From positions 124,001 through 188,000 of the forward strand of contig NZ_JBHRYB010000014.1 in assembly GCF_042648445.1 (NCBI RefSeq): a stretch of 64,000 bases of DNA. The letters are read 5' to 3'. Of this stretch, positions 50,289 through 58,769 are shown in pieces; the first letter of the stretch is position 1; every line of letters starts with the position of its first letter. The position numbers and the translations under genes were made by a program. The notes beneath the pieces are model-generated. The model searched no databases. It was not told where the DNA came from and saw nothing but the letters and a program-made list of their open reading frames with translations. Source of the stretch: Bacterioplanoides pacificum. GTDB lineage: Bacteria; Pseudomonadota; Gammaproteobacteria; Pseudomonadales; Oceanobacteraceae.

Positions 50289-50399
50289 AGGAAGTCCGTG
50301 GACTTTAATATGGTGGTGCCGTGGGACGCCGGTTTGGTTCCCTCAATAGGAACTGAATTAGTCCCTCAATTGCTTTAGTAAGCCAATGCGGGTCTATGC

Positions 50400-51655
50400 T
50401 TACGCAGGAGCTTTGGAACCTTGTTTGTCAGAAGCTAGCAGAAACTCGGTTGACAATTGGCCTTGTTCGGGCGCTTCACCATTGAAAGAAATTTGATATC
50501 CCATTGCCTTATAGCTTTTCTCCCGTTTGTTGAACATTCGCTGCAACATAGGGAGCGAGCAATCGACATAATCATAAATGGTGACACGATCTTTGCCATC
50601 CGACTCTCGGTGAATACGTCCGGCATACTGAGCCAGTGAACCTTTCCATGCAATCGGCATGGCTAAGAACAGCGTGTCTAATCTTGGCAAATCAAAACCT
50701 TCGCCCACATACTTACCAGTGGCAACGACGACCTGCGCGGTGGGTAGTTGTTCCTCAACGGCCTTACGCTCAGACGCGCGCATTGCGCCTTTTAAAACGA
50801 CTGAATCGATATCGCTATCGAGTAGCATGGCATTGATTGTTTCAGCATGTTCTCTGCGTTCTGTCAGAACTATTGGGTGTTTTGATTGTTCAAGGCAGGC
50901 TAAAACATCATTGATTATTCGTTGAGTTCTCGCCTCATTCTCCATGATCCATCGATAAGCGTCAGATATTTTTGGTCGCTCTTCTGAGTGGGCTAATTGC
51001 CTTGGCGGGATGTCATAAAGCTGATGAACAACAACTTGTTGCTCAAATTTTTCTTCTGTTGTGCTTTTAACCTTGTGACGAATAGGACCTGCGGCCATAA
51101 AGATGATTTTCTGGTGGCCATCCTGTCGTTCGGGTGTGGCGGTCAAGCCGAGTACATATTTAGCTCGAAGTTCTGGCAAGCCTTTGACATTGCTTTCACT
51201 TCTTCTTGCCATTGGCCTTTATCAAAATCAGCCGCAAGAAAGTAGCAAGTGTTATCGTGCATTAAAGGATAGAGACCGACCACTTGTTGCCCGGCTAAGT
51301 GGCGATAAATGATCTGGTCATTTAACTCGGTGAATTGACGGTGATTGCAGTCCTGACATTTGATGCGAGGCTTGTGACAGATCCCTTGTACCCACTCGTT
51401 ATTGCAGGCAACAGAGTAACCACTTCGACCTTGTTTGTTTTGCCAGCGGTTAGCAAAAAAATCGGCTCGGCCCCGAAACAATCCTCTAAAAATGGCAATC
51501 TTTTGTTCTGGTGAATATAAGGGCGAGTCAGATGTATTTGATGGGGGTTGTTGAAGTTGTTCTCTGAGAGCTAAAAGTTGCTTTTTCTCTTGCTCAAGCT
51601 CTGCGAGCCGAGCATCAATCTCGGCTGTGCTTTGAAATCCATCACTCTTAAGCAT
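50400..51655 (-). pseudogene. TOTE-type primase-helicase gene with out-of-frame internal deletion
   Basis: Two overlapping frames are pieces of one larger gene. The first (from 51655) has a coiled start (ARLAELEQEKKQLLALREQLQQ), a region with CNNEWVQGIC...CQDC and FLAADFDKGQWQEEVKAM, typical of the archaeo-eukaryotic-primase-like domain of TOTE conflict systems. The second (50400-51212) is the later half of a DEAD/DEAH helicase: LGLTATPERQDG, VVVATGKYVGEGFDLP and QYAGRIHRE. The rest of the primase and the helicase Walker motifs are missing. The frames shift at the join near 51170-51200. Start overlaps higA. Confidence 0.75.
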
Positions 51656-52016
51656 GCGCTTGAGGTGGTTTGATTAAGGATTCAGCAGGAATACCCAAAC
51701 CTTCATGCAGCTTCCAGATCATTTTTAGCGTGAGCGAGCGTTTGTGATTGAGAATTTCATAGACTCGGTTGCTTTTACCAATCATGGGCTCGAGGTCTTT
51801 CACTGTTAAACCTTTACGTTCCATCTCGAACTTGATGGCTTCAACAGGGTCAGGCAGTTCCATAGGGAAATGCTTGGCCTCATAAGCTTCGATAAGCGTA
51901 ACCATGACATCCAGCTTTTCGCCTTCAGGTGTGTCAGGGCCAGCCATCATCAGGCTTTCAATTTCTTTTAATGCCGCTTGGTAGTCGGCATCAGTTTTAA
52001 TCGGTTTGATGTCCAT
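51648..52016 (-). CDS. higA: HigA-family antitoxin
   Basis: The 122-residue antitoxin has a C-terminal helix-turn-helix (KGLTVKDLEPMIGKSNRVYEILNHKRSLTLKMIWKLHEGLGIPAESLI). It is of the HigA type encoded after its toxin. It lies 17 bases after higB and overlaps the start of the broken TOTE gene (ATGCTTAA), so they probably share a transcript. It neutralises HigB and binds its own promoter. Confidence 0.9.
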   Translation of the reverse strand: MDIKPIKTDADYQAALKEIESLMMAGPDTPEGEKLDVMVTLIEAYEAKHFPMELPDPVEAIKFEMERKGLTVKDLEPMIGKSNRVYEILNHKRSLTLKMIWKLHEGLGIPAESLIKPPQAHA

Positions 52017-52033
52017 AATGTTTCCTCCGGCAA

Positions 52034-52336
52034 TTAAATAGTTTGCACATCAATTTTGTCGTATTGCGCATGGGTACCGATGAACCGGATATAGACCACG
52101 CGATAGGCATAGTTGATCCATACGACCAAACGGTACTTATTACCCGCAATATTGAAAACCACTCGCCCATCTTTGAGGATACTGGCATTTCTGAAATCCT
52201 GCTTAACATCGGCTGGAGCGCTCCAGTCAGCCGCTAAGGTATGTCGATACCAAGCAAGCGTAGACTCTTTCGCATCCATGTACTCTGGGTTTTCTTCCCA
52301 GAAAGTTTTCAGTGTCGATAGGGCAATGATTCTCAT
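52034..52336 (-). CDS. higB: HigB-family toxin (mRNA interferase)
   Basis: The 100-residue RelE-like HigB toxin has MRIIALSTLKTFWEENPEYMDAK, then WRY-like helix TLAWYRHTL and the beta core FNIAGNKYRLVVWINYAYRVVYIRFIGTHAQYDKID (key parts NKYRLVVWI and VYIRFIGTHAQYDKID). The toxin and antitoxin are both intact. ATG at 52336 is used; a longer frame exists upstream but reaches into the operator. Confidence 0.9.
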   Translation of the reverse strand: MRIIALSTLKTFWEENPEYMDAKESTLAWYRHTLAADWSAPADVKQDFRNASILKDGRVVFNIAGNKYRLVVWINYAYRVVYIRFIGTHAQYDKIDVQTI

Positions 52337-52349
52337 AGAGTTAATGATA

Positions 52350-52364
52350 GTCCCAAAATGGGAC
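52350..52364. promoter_or_regulatory. Probable HigA operator
   Basis: GTCCCAAAATGGGAC is a perfect 6-3-6 palindrome 13 bases upstream of higB. It is well placed for autoregulation by the HigA HTH, but this is inferred from position and symmetry. Confidence 0.6.
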
Positions 52365-52395
52365 TTGCTCAACTAAAATATACAGGAGAATCAAT

Positions 52396-52647
52396 ATGAA
52401 TGAATATCAAGCGCTTATAACGCAAAGAGAGCTATGTAATCGTTGACGTGCATGGACGCACTAAATTCGCGGGCGCATGGATGCGCAGGAGCGATGGCAG
52501 GTAAGCGAAGCGACACTGGAGCGCTGGCGTTCAGAGGGTATAGGCCCGATTTATGTGAAATTGGGTGGCCAAGTCAGGTACAGACGAGAGGATGTGTTGG
52601 AGTATGAGGCCAGTTGCTTAAGAAAGAGTACTTTTGAAGCTGTTTGA
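52396..52647 (+). pseudogene. HTH (MerR/excisionase-like) gene split by a 51-bp insertion
   Basis: A short frame, MNEYQALITQRELCNR, begins at 52396 with an AGGAG ribosome site and stops at 52444. In the same frame downstream (from about 52495) comes WQVSEATLERWRSEGIGPIYVKLGGQVRYRREDVLEYE, the rest of a small helix-turn-helix DNA-binding protein, ending at 52647. Removing bases 52444-52494 joins them perfectly. The insert carries two stops and two hairpins (GTGC-N6-GCAC and GCGCAT-GG-ATGCGC). An internal ATG at 52477 could still give a 56-residue product. Confidence 0.78.
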
Positions 52648-52716
52648 TGGTGAGTTAGTACGCAACTTCCCGCATCAGCCCTAACTTCCTGATAGTAAAG
52701 CTGCGGGTTAATAAAA

Positions 52717-52749
52717 AGCCCTAATGGCTGTTGAGGGCTCATTAGGGCT
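52717..52749. terminator. Hairpin with T-run on the minus strand
   Basis: AGCCCTAATG pairs with CATTAGGGCT across 13 bases. On the minus strand it is followed by TTTTTATT, so it may terminate transcripts entering higBA. Otherwise 52648-53003 (356 bases) holds no gene that I can support. Confidence 0.6.
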
Positions 52750-53003
52750 ATTTACAAGATGGGGTCGTCTGAATTGGAATCTTAAGTTGTTGATATTTAT
52801 ACACTTATATGTGTTTGAAATTTATCAGTGTAACTCATGGTGTAACTATTGAGGTTGGATGCTCCTTGGTATTGCTTCATGGAGCTTAATCTTCCCTTGT
52901 ATCTAACTATTTGTTTGAAGCTATCTATTGCTATTGCGATGGTTGGACTTGTAGCGCTTGTGGAAGGTAAAGTTGGCTTTTTGCGTGATGTTAAGAGATA
53001 TAA

Positions 53004-53753
53004 ATGAGCGACAAAAGTACCTTCTTACTGTACAAGAATCCTGCCGATTTGTTTGGTAAGGGATCGTTTGGTCAAGTGGCGTTTGACTTGGAGACAGGCG
53101 TAAACTTTTCTCCATACGTAGTCGATCAATCAGATGTAAACACGCACTATTCGCTGCTAGAAGGTGAAGAAGGTCTTATTATTGATGGGCAGGTAGTGCA
53201 AGGGCTCCCTGTTTATACGCGCTATACTAAAGGTCGTTACCAATGCTGTCAGCGTGTGCCGCATGTAGGCGATATTTATTGGGAGCCATCTTTAATCAGT
53301 GCTCAAAGCGGAGGGCATACAGTGTGGGATCCTTCTTCGTTCTCACCATTGGATAGTGAGCATTTTGGAAAGTGGAGCGAATTTGGGAATTGGGTGCCGA
53401 AGTATAAAATGGAGCGTCTTCGTGACCTTCTTCTTCACAGAACAATTGTGGGCCTTGCTGGCAATTTAAAGTACGTTTTGATTGTTTTAGATGGAATGGC
53501 TGATTATCGAGGCCATGTTGCTAATACTACATTCAGGCAGATTGGTGATTTGACTGGCTATGGAAAGGATACAGTCAATAAGCACTTGGATGAGCTTAAG
53601 AGGCTGAAAGTTATCAAAGAGCTTTCCAGAACAAGGCGTAAGCAGAAAGGCATGCATCAAGAAACTTTGCCACGAGAATACGAGATACTCATTGGCTATC
53701 AAACAGTTGAGTGGAAAGATCAAAACTTCTCGTTAGTGTCCACTAACTACTAG
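53004..53753 (+). CDS. Unknown protein with C-terminal winged-helix domain
   Basis: I do not recognise this 249-residue protein. Residues 1-160 contain aromatic-rich, acidic sequence without membrane segments. From about 165-210 there is a winged helix pattern: TTFRQIGDLTGYGKDTVNKHLDELKRLKVIKEL. Such domains are common in replication initiators and regulators of mobile elements. It is upstream of a 19-bp inverted repeat and a Gp2-like gene, so a role in replication or control of the element is possible. The low-GC codon use differs from the core region. Confidence 0.6.
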   Translation: MSDKSTFLLYKNPADLFGKGSFGQVAFDLETGVNFSPYVVDQSDVNTHYSLLEGEEGLIIDGQVVQGLPVYTRYTKGRYQCCQRVPHVGDIYWEPSLISAQSGGHTVWDPSSFSPLDSEHFGKWSEFGNWVPKYKMERLRDLLLHRTIVGLAGNLKYVLIVLDGMADYRGHVANTTFRQIGDLTGYGKDTVNKHLDELKRLKVIKELSRTRRKQKGMHQETLPREYEILIGYQTVEWKDQNFSLVSTNY

Positions 53754-53972
53754 GGTATAATAATTTAAAAATAAAAAGAAAAAATATTTTAGTTTTCATT
53801 AATGCTTTGTATATAGCTCCCTTTGTTCAAATTTTGTAAGCTAGTTTTAATATTTGCAGAGTAATTTTTGACACTAGAAAGTAAGCGCTACTCAATACCC
53901 ATGGTGGCTTACACCTGTTTTTGAGCAGGGGTTATGTGTCGGTTATAACTAGTATTTATAGAGACAACTAAC

Positions 53973-54014
53973 ATCAGATACTTAGAGCACTGACTAGTGC
54001 TCTAAGTATCTGAT
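53973..54014. repeat. 19-bp perfect inverted repeat with 4-base loop
   Basis: ATCAGATACTTAGAGCACT (53973-53991) is mirrored exactly by 53996-54014, with GACT between. No T-run follows. It stands 70 bases before the Gp2-like gene. The 331-base stretch 53754-54084 contains no gene. Possible roles are a replication origin hairpin, a terminator or a recombination site. Confidence 0.85.
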
Positions 54015-54084
54015 TCGTATGTGTGACAAGAAATAATGCTCTTGCTGATACCTGTGTGTTAACTAACTGCAGGAGCAAACACAA

Positions 54085-54741
54085 ATGTCTATACAGCTAA
54101 CAATCCCTTCTAGCTTAGAAATCACTACAGAAGCATATTTCAATGATATGCCTATACAGTCCCGGCATGGCCCTCTAGTCGTAAACTACCTCGAGTCTAG
54201 TGAGAAGGTCTTGCGAAGAGCTTTGCAATGTCATCCAAGAACATTAGCTGTACGTGTTGACTTACGTTTCCCTCCGAATGCTAAAAAACTAGATGCTGCT
54301 GTGATATCTCGCTTTATCGCATCGCTTAGAGCTCAGGTTGTTGCAGACCTAAATGCTAAGAGAAGAGAGGGTAAGAGAGTGCATAACTGCACGTTGCGTT
54401 TCATTTGGGTGAGAGAGCAAGATACGTCCGAAACTCCTCATTACCATGTCTTACTGCTTTTCAATGCTGATACCTATAACTGTTTAGGTAACTTTCAGGC
54501 TGAGCAAGGGAACTTGGCATATCGTATTCGAGCGGCCTGGGCCAGTGCTTTAGGGATGAGACTTGAAGACATTGCAGGTGCAGTGTATTTCCCTGCCAAC
54601 TCCACTTATCTGCTGAATAGCAGTAGCCCCTCGTATGTGGATGACTTCAATAACTTGTTCTATCGGGTCAGTTACTTTGCAAAGGTGGCTACCAAGTCAT
54701 ACGGTAGCCAGGCAAGGCATTTTGGGGGCAGTCGAGTGTAA
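54085..54741 (+). CDS. Inovirus Gp2-like / YagK-YfjJ domain protein
   Basis: The 218-residue protein resembles the inovirus Gp2/YagK-YfjJ family found in filamentous-phage-like and integrative elements, considered replication-related. The core is TLAVRVDLRFPP (strand), RFIWVREQDTSETPHYHVLLLFN with the HYH pair typical of HUH-like active sites, and FYRVSYFAKVATKSYG near the C-terminus, where Tyr residues could act as the nucleophile. A ribosome site (CAGGAGC) precedes the ATG. Family assignment is from recognition, not a search. Confidence 0.75.
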   Translation: MSIQLTIPSSLEITTEAYFNDMPIQSRHGPLVVNYLESSEKVLRRALQCHPRTLAVRVDLRFPPNAKKLDAAVISRFIASLRAQVVADLNAKRREGKRVHNCTLRFIWVREQDTSETPHYHVLLLFNADTYNCLGNFQAEQGNLAYRIRAAWASALGMRLEDIAGAVYFPANSTYLLNSSSPSYVDDFNNLFYRVSYFAKVATKSYGSQARHFGGSRV

Positions 54742-54801
54742 GCAGCACTTTTTTAAATGGAGCGCTGATCTCATGTGTTAAGACTACTGAGATAACTAAC
54801 C

Positions 54802-54990
54802 ATGAAAATCTTAAAGCTGAAAGAAGTAATGGACTGCACTGCTTTGGCTCGCTCTACAATCTACAAATACATTTCTGAGGATTTCTTTCCAAAGCCAATC
54901 CCTTTAGGTACCCGCTCGGTGGGGTGGCTGGAGAGTGAGGTAGAGGAGTGGATATTAGCGCGAGTCGCGGAGAGAGATGAGGCTGCTTGA
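54802..54990 (+). CDS. alpA: AlpA-family HTH regulator
   Basis: The 62-residue protein is typical of AlpA/excisionase-like regulators: LKLKEVMDCTALARSTIYKYI, FPKPIPLG, RSVGWLESEVEEWI. Such genes usually lie next to phage or element replication genes. It follows the Gp2-like gene by 60 bases and a hairpin comes after it. Confidence 0.9.
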   Translation: MKILKLKEVMDCTALARSTIYKYISEDFFPKPIPLGTRSVGWLESEVEEWILARVAERDEAA

Positions 54991-55000
54991 TTTGTATTGT

Positions 55001-55040
55001 TGTCGGTACGGTATCCTGATTGTATGGATATGTACCGACA
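55001..55040. repeat. Long hairpin downstream of alpA
   Basis: TGTCGGTAC (55001-55009) and GTACCGACA (55032-55040) are perfect inverted repeats. Inner bases GTATCC / GGATAT extend the stem after a one-base bulge. There is no T-run, so it may be an origin or attachment hairpin instead of a plain terminator. Confidence 0.6.
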
Positions 55041-55085
55041 TGGTGAGCCTGGCTGAACGCACTGTTCTGGGCTGTAGCGGAGGTC

Positions 55086-55412
55086 TTACTTGTATCCGTC
55101 GTATGTTTCTGCCCAGTCTCCTGTGTTAGTCGTTACCTCTAGCTCTAGTACGTCACATTCATACGCTCCTAGTATAAATACTTCTCCAAAAGCGAGTTTG
55201 TGTGGGTAGCTTTTATTTTGCATACGACACCCGCCACGATTGCCAACAACTCCGTTGATTGTCACTTCATCTTCTAGTGCTTTGATCCATATCTCCTCAT
55301 ACCTAATCCCCAAAATAGGTTCATGTTTTTCGTAAATAGAAATGGAAATATTTGGCTCTGAGCAGGCTGTTAGCCCGGTTAGGCATAAAGCGCTGATAAT
55401 TAATTTGTTCAT
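55086..55412 (-). CDS. Small predicted lipoprotein
   Basis: The 108-residue protein has a short signal peptide and lipobox LTAC (Cys at about 17), then a small domain with two or three further Cys (RGGCRMQ, AYECDVLE). I do not recognise a family. Strand and position are opposite to the neighbouring element genes. It may be cargo of the element. Confidence 0.7.
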   Translation of the reverse strand: MNKLIISALCLTGLTACSEPNISISIYEKHEPILGIRYEEIWIKALEDEVTINGVVGNRGGCRMQNKSYPHKLAFGEVFILGAYECDVLELEVTTNTGDWAETYDGYK

Positions 55413-55485
55413 TTGTCTTCCTTATTGGGTATGTGGTGACTGTGAATTGGAGTTAGTACTGAGCTGAGTGTCGTTTGTATACAGC

Positions 55486-55533
55486 TTGTTCCTAAAACGG
55501 GTACATGGTATCGCGTACCTAGAATAGGAACAA
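55486..55533. promoter_or_regulatory. Nested palindromic operator at the XRE gene start
   Basis: TTGTTCCTA (55486-55494) and TAGGAACAA (55525-55533) are perfect inverted repeats enclosing GGGTAC...GTACC. The right arm supplies the ribosome site and runs into the ATG of the XRE gene, so the repressor could block its own translation start and promoter. Confidence 0.6.
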
Positions 55534-55775
55534 TGCATAAGTCATTAAACAGTCCAGAACATCAGCGTCTAACCACCTGGCTTAAGTCGGTTCGTGAGAA
55601 ACACGGAATGACCATGAGGGATCTAGCTGAAAAACTTGATACTCCTCACTCATTCGTCGGTAAGACTGAGCAGGGAGAAAGACGCTTGGATGTTGTTGAG
55701 TTCATCCAGTACTGCGAAGCTCTTGGGGTTGATCCCCTTGAAGGGCTTAAAGAAGTGATGGAGCGAACTGCTTGA
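55533..55775 (+). CDS. XRE-family HTH regulator
   Basis: The 80-residue protein is one HTH_3 domain: LKSVREKHGMTMRDLAEKLDTPHSFVGKTEQGERRLDVVEFIQYCEALGVDP. It is like small repressors of phage and mobile elements. The start overlaps a palindrome that looks like its operator. Confidence 0.9.
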   Translation: MHKSLNSPEHQRLTTWLKSVREKHGMTMRDLAEKLDTPHSFVGKTEQGERRLDVVEFIQYCEALGVDPLEGLKEVMERTA

Positions 55776-55790
55776 GGTTGATCGAATAGC

Positions 55791-56747
55791 CTAAGCTACC
55801 AAGGATAGAGCTGCATCGAGCGCTTTTTTCTTAGTGGTGGCTCCATGCCCAAACCAGGCAGAATCCATCCTGTGTTCAGCAGTTATTGCACGTTTCTCGT
55901 GGTCTACGAATTCGGTAATGGAATTGAGTAGGCCATAGGCGGTGTGGCGTGAAGATTCCAGTTGAGAACCCCGGCCATTGCCTTCATATAGGCTGATCGC
56001 TTTTGCTATCGATTTAACCCCCGCATTATCGTTTCCTAGATTATGTGGCGGTATAAGAACCTCATGATAAAAGCTACGTGCTTCTTTCAATGATACCTTC
56101 CGCTCGCTGAGTATCTTCATCTGATACATAAAGGTGTCCCAGGACGATACTGATATACCCAGTTGCTTTTTAATGGCTTCCGGGTCGAAGCTAGTGCTAT
56201 GGGGAATCTTAACCGCGCCTTCCTTGTCCTGAGAGATCGAGATCGCCAGTGTGTTATTACAAACCACACGTACACTAGTGAACTGAGCTGTGGTGGCCAT
56301 GGAGCCATCGCACGCGGTTGCCAGTAATACATAGCCATTGCTAGTGTCGTTCCCCTTTAAGCTGGTGGACTGGCCTGTACGGGCTAGAGCCCATATTTTC
56401 TTACCTCCCTTCAATACGCCAGCGGTTTCTAACTCAAAACCAGATACTTCTGTGAGGTCTTTGTAGAACTCTAAGATCTCACGAGGCTGTACGACGTTAT
56501 ACCGTTGTCCTACTACAGACAGTGCATTGCCAGTGTCGGATCGGTAAAGAACCGATTTATCTTCGAACGAAAGTAAACTTTCTTTTTCTTGGCCTGTATC
56601 GAACATCACAGGACTTCGATTAATTTCCCAGTTTAAACCTGCTTTATCAGCCCAAACCTCTAGTGGCATGCCTTTCTCCAGGCGAGAGCCAAGTTTATGC
56701 CAGGGCATGTCGCCCACGTATGCCATGCTTTCTACTAAATGAGACAT
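55791..56747 (-). CDS. DUF932 family protein (phage/plasmid-like)
   Basis: The 318-residue protein belongs to the DUF932 phage/plasmid-like family: PWHKLGSRLEKGMPLEVWADKAGLNW near the start, LSVVGQRYNVVQPREILEFY and FTSVRVVCNNTLAIS in the middle. The family is widespread on plasmids and prophages; function is unknown. It is minus-strand, convergent with the XRE gene, and preceded by a zinc-ribbon gene in the same direction. Confidence 0.88.
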   Translation of the reverse strand: MSHLVESMAYVGDMPWHKLGSRLEKGMPLEVWADKAGLNWEINRSPVMFDTGQEKESLLSFEDKSVLYRSDTGNALSVVGQRYNVVQPREILEFYKDLTEVSGFELETAGVLKGGKKIWALARTGQSTSLKGNDTSNGYVLLATACDGSMATTAQFTSVRVVCNNTLAISISQDKEGAVKIPHSTSFDPEAIKKQLGISVSSWDTFMYQMKILSERKVSLKEARSFYHEVLIPPHNLGNDNAGVKSIAKAISLYEGNGRGSQLESSRHTAYGLLNSITEFVDHEKRAITAEHRMDSAWFGHGATTKKKALDAALSLVA

Positions 56748-56779
56748 ATTAGCTACCTCTAATATACGGTTGTAAGGAA

Positions 56780-57109
56780 TTAAGAATTAGAACTGAACTC
56801 ATGACCGCACTTAGTGCATAGGTGGTTATCGAGAATGTTTTCATCAACACTCTTCCCAAGAGTTGAGCCGGTTACTCCGCCAGCGGTGCCGCCAACTAGG
56901 CCACCGATAACGGCTCCGGCAATACCCCCGAGCAGGGCGCCAATCGGGCCAGCTACCATTCCGGCTGTAGCGCCTGCTTGTGCTCCTGAATATGAGGCCG
57001 CAGCTCCACCAGCAGCTCCTGCAACTGTACCGACGGTTCCGCCGGTCTTACGGCCTGTGTTTTTGGTTATTACTGCATCTGATTTACATAATGGACAATG
57101 AATGATCAT
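56780..57109 (-). CDS. Zinc-ribbon protein with glycine-zipper core
   Basis: The 109-residue protein has a split four-cysteine site: CPLC at residues 5-8 and CTKC near residue 98. Between them is a long Gly/Ala-rich stretch with GxxxG repeats (about residues 22-85), as in glycine zippers that insert in membranes. This order is unusual. It is in line with DUF932 (32-base gap). I do not recognise a named family. Confidence 0.75.
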   Translation of the reverse strand: MIIHCPLCKSDAVITKNTGRKTGGTVGTVAGAAGGAAASYSGAQAGATAGMVAGPIGALLGGIAGAVIGGLVGGTAGGVTGSTLGKSVDENILDNHLCTKCGHEFSSNS

Positions 57110-57350
57110 TTTGAATTACCTTTCTATGTTTTGATGAAGTCGGACTCGACTCCTGCTCAGAAAAGTAATGTAGAACTCAAAGATCGTAGAACACGGTTTT
57201 TCGGCCTGTAGAAGGGAGGGTAGCGAAGAAACAATAGCTATACCGAAAGGTGCAGGTAATGTTGAACTTTTATCAACGGATTCTGGGAAGGGGATGGATA
57301 AACAATCAAGAAAACATTAGTACCAGTCAATATGCTGCATGTGTCAGGTG

Positions 57351-58769
57351 TTATCCTCGCTTCTCTATATATGGCTTCGGAAAATTCATAACAAATGAAG
57401 TTAGCCCATCTCCAGAAGTTGCATTAATAGAGCCACCATGAGCTACCACAATCGCCCTGACTATTGATAGGCCAAGGCCTGTTCCTTCGGTTCCTTTTTG
57501 GCGTGATGGATCGATGCGATAGAATCTGTCAAAAAGTTTTGGAAGATATTCTGCAGGTATATCAGAGCCAGGGTTCTCTACTGCTATATATATGGATTCC
57601 AATGTTTCCCAGGATTTAATAGCAATTGTGTTTCCTGGCTCTGTGTATCGTATTGCATTTGAGATCAGGTTTGAAAGCGTACGTTGTAGCATAGCCCGAT
57701 CAAATTCCAGAGAAGGGGCATCCATTTGAAATGATAATGTTATTTCATTTTCTTCCAGAAGTGCTTCGAAGAAATCCTTTATTGTGCTGACTTCTTGGTG
57801 CAAATTAATCTGAGATTTTTCTATTGTAATAAGTCCGTTATCGCTCTTTGCTATCCAAAGCATTTCATTGATCATTTTTGCGAGCCTCTCCATCTCTTCA
57901 AGATTGGAGTAAAGCAGTTCTTTATACTCTTCTAGATCTCGGTGTTTTCCTAATCCAACTTGAGTCTGAGTAATTATATTAGCTAAAGGTGTTCTTAATT
58001 CGTGAGCGATATCTGAAGAAAAGTTGGTTAACTTTTCGAAGCTTTCTTTCAGGCGACTTGTCATTAAGTTAAATGATTTAACTAACCCTACCAGTTCTTC
58101 AGGAACATCATCAGTATTCATGTAGACATCTAACTTGTCAGGGTTAACTTTCTGCATGGCATCGCCTAGCGTTCTAAGTGGTGCCAGGCCTTGGTGAACG
58201 CCAAGCCATCCAGCTAAAAGAGTTAATACGCCAGCTAACGCCATTACTATCCACAATGTATAACTAAACCCGTCTAAAAAATGAACATGAAATCCCATGT
58301 CTATAGCGGCAGCGACCCTATACTGTTTACCCTTATCAGAGAAGCTGGTGGTTATTCCTCTATAAACGTGCCCGTCTTTTTCCCACTGTTCCAGATGAGC
58401 TATTTGGATGGTTTCTTTAGCATTAGTAGCAAAAACCTGCTCTCTCGATCTTAAAGCTTCTGGCCCGTATAAAAGGTCTTTATTTTCATTCCATATTTGA
58501 AAATATACTCCGTGGTGGCCAGTTATTGCATTATCCAGTTTTGCTTGTGAAGATTCCTTGCTTTCGATTTGCGTAAAAGACTTTATGACCGCTTTGGTAA
58601 TAACTTCAAGTTCTTCCGCATCCTGTTGCTTAAAGTGGTGGGATACAGCACTTTTTATAGAAATCCCTATAATGAGCAAACTGATGGTCGTTGACATTGC
58701 AACAAACAGCATAACCCTGTTTGTAAGGGAAAATGAGGGGCTTAATACTGGAAACTTAGGAGTTTTCAT
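57351..58769 (-). CDS. copS: Heavy-metal sensor histidine kinase (CusS/CopS type)
   Basis: The 472-residue kinase has one membrane helix near residues 18-40, a periplasmic sensor region to about 168, a second helix (170-190) and a HAMP. The phosphorylated histidine is His256 (DIAHELRTPL), and ATPase N, G1 and G2 boxes follow (NLISNAIRYT, GLGLSIVRAI). It overlaps the end of copR by 14 bases. The sensor loop is like CusS/CopS, which sense periplasmic copper or silver. Confidence 0.93.
   Translation of the reverse strand: MKTPKFPVLSPSFSLTNRVMLFVAMSTTISLLIIGISIKSAVSHHFKQQDAEELEVITKAVIKSFTQIESKESSQAKLDNAITGHHGVYFQIWNENKDLLYGPEALRSREQVFATNAKETIQIAHLEQWEKDGHVYRGITTSFSDKGKQYRVAAAIDMGFHVHFLDGFSYTLWIVMALAGVLTLLAGWLGVHQGLAPLRTLGDAMQKVNPDKLDVYMNTDDVPEELVGLVKSFNLMTSRLKESFEKLTNFSSDIAHELRTPLANIITQTQVGLGKHRDLEEYKELLYSNLEEMERLAKMINEMLWIAKSDNGLITIEKSQINLHQEVSTIKDFFEALLEENEITLSFQMDAPSLEFDRAMLQRTLSNLISNAIRYTEPGNTIAIKSWETLESIYIAVENPGSDIPAEYLPKLFDRFYRIDPSRQKGTEGTGLGLSIVRAIVVAHGGSINATSGDGLTSFVMNFPKPYIEKRG

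Noticed and set aside
48162..52790. Tn3-like ends (GGGGTC...TAAG) flanking the accessory genes
   Set aside because: The two strings are only about 26-28 bases, differ internally, lie in the same orientation and have no transposase between; not enough for a transposon call.
57250..57441. Short plus-strand frame upstream of copS end
   Set aside because: Overlaps the copS C-terminus in antisense and has no recognisable product.
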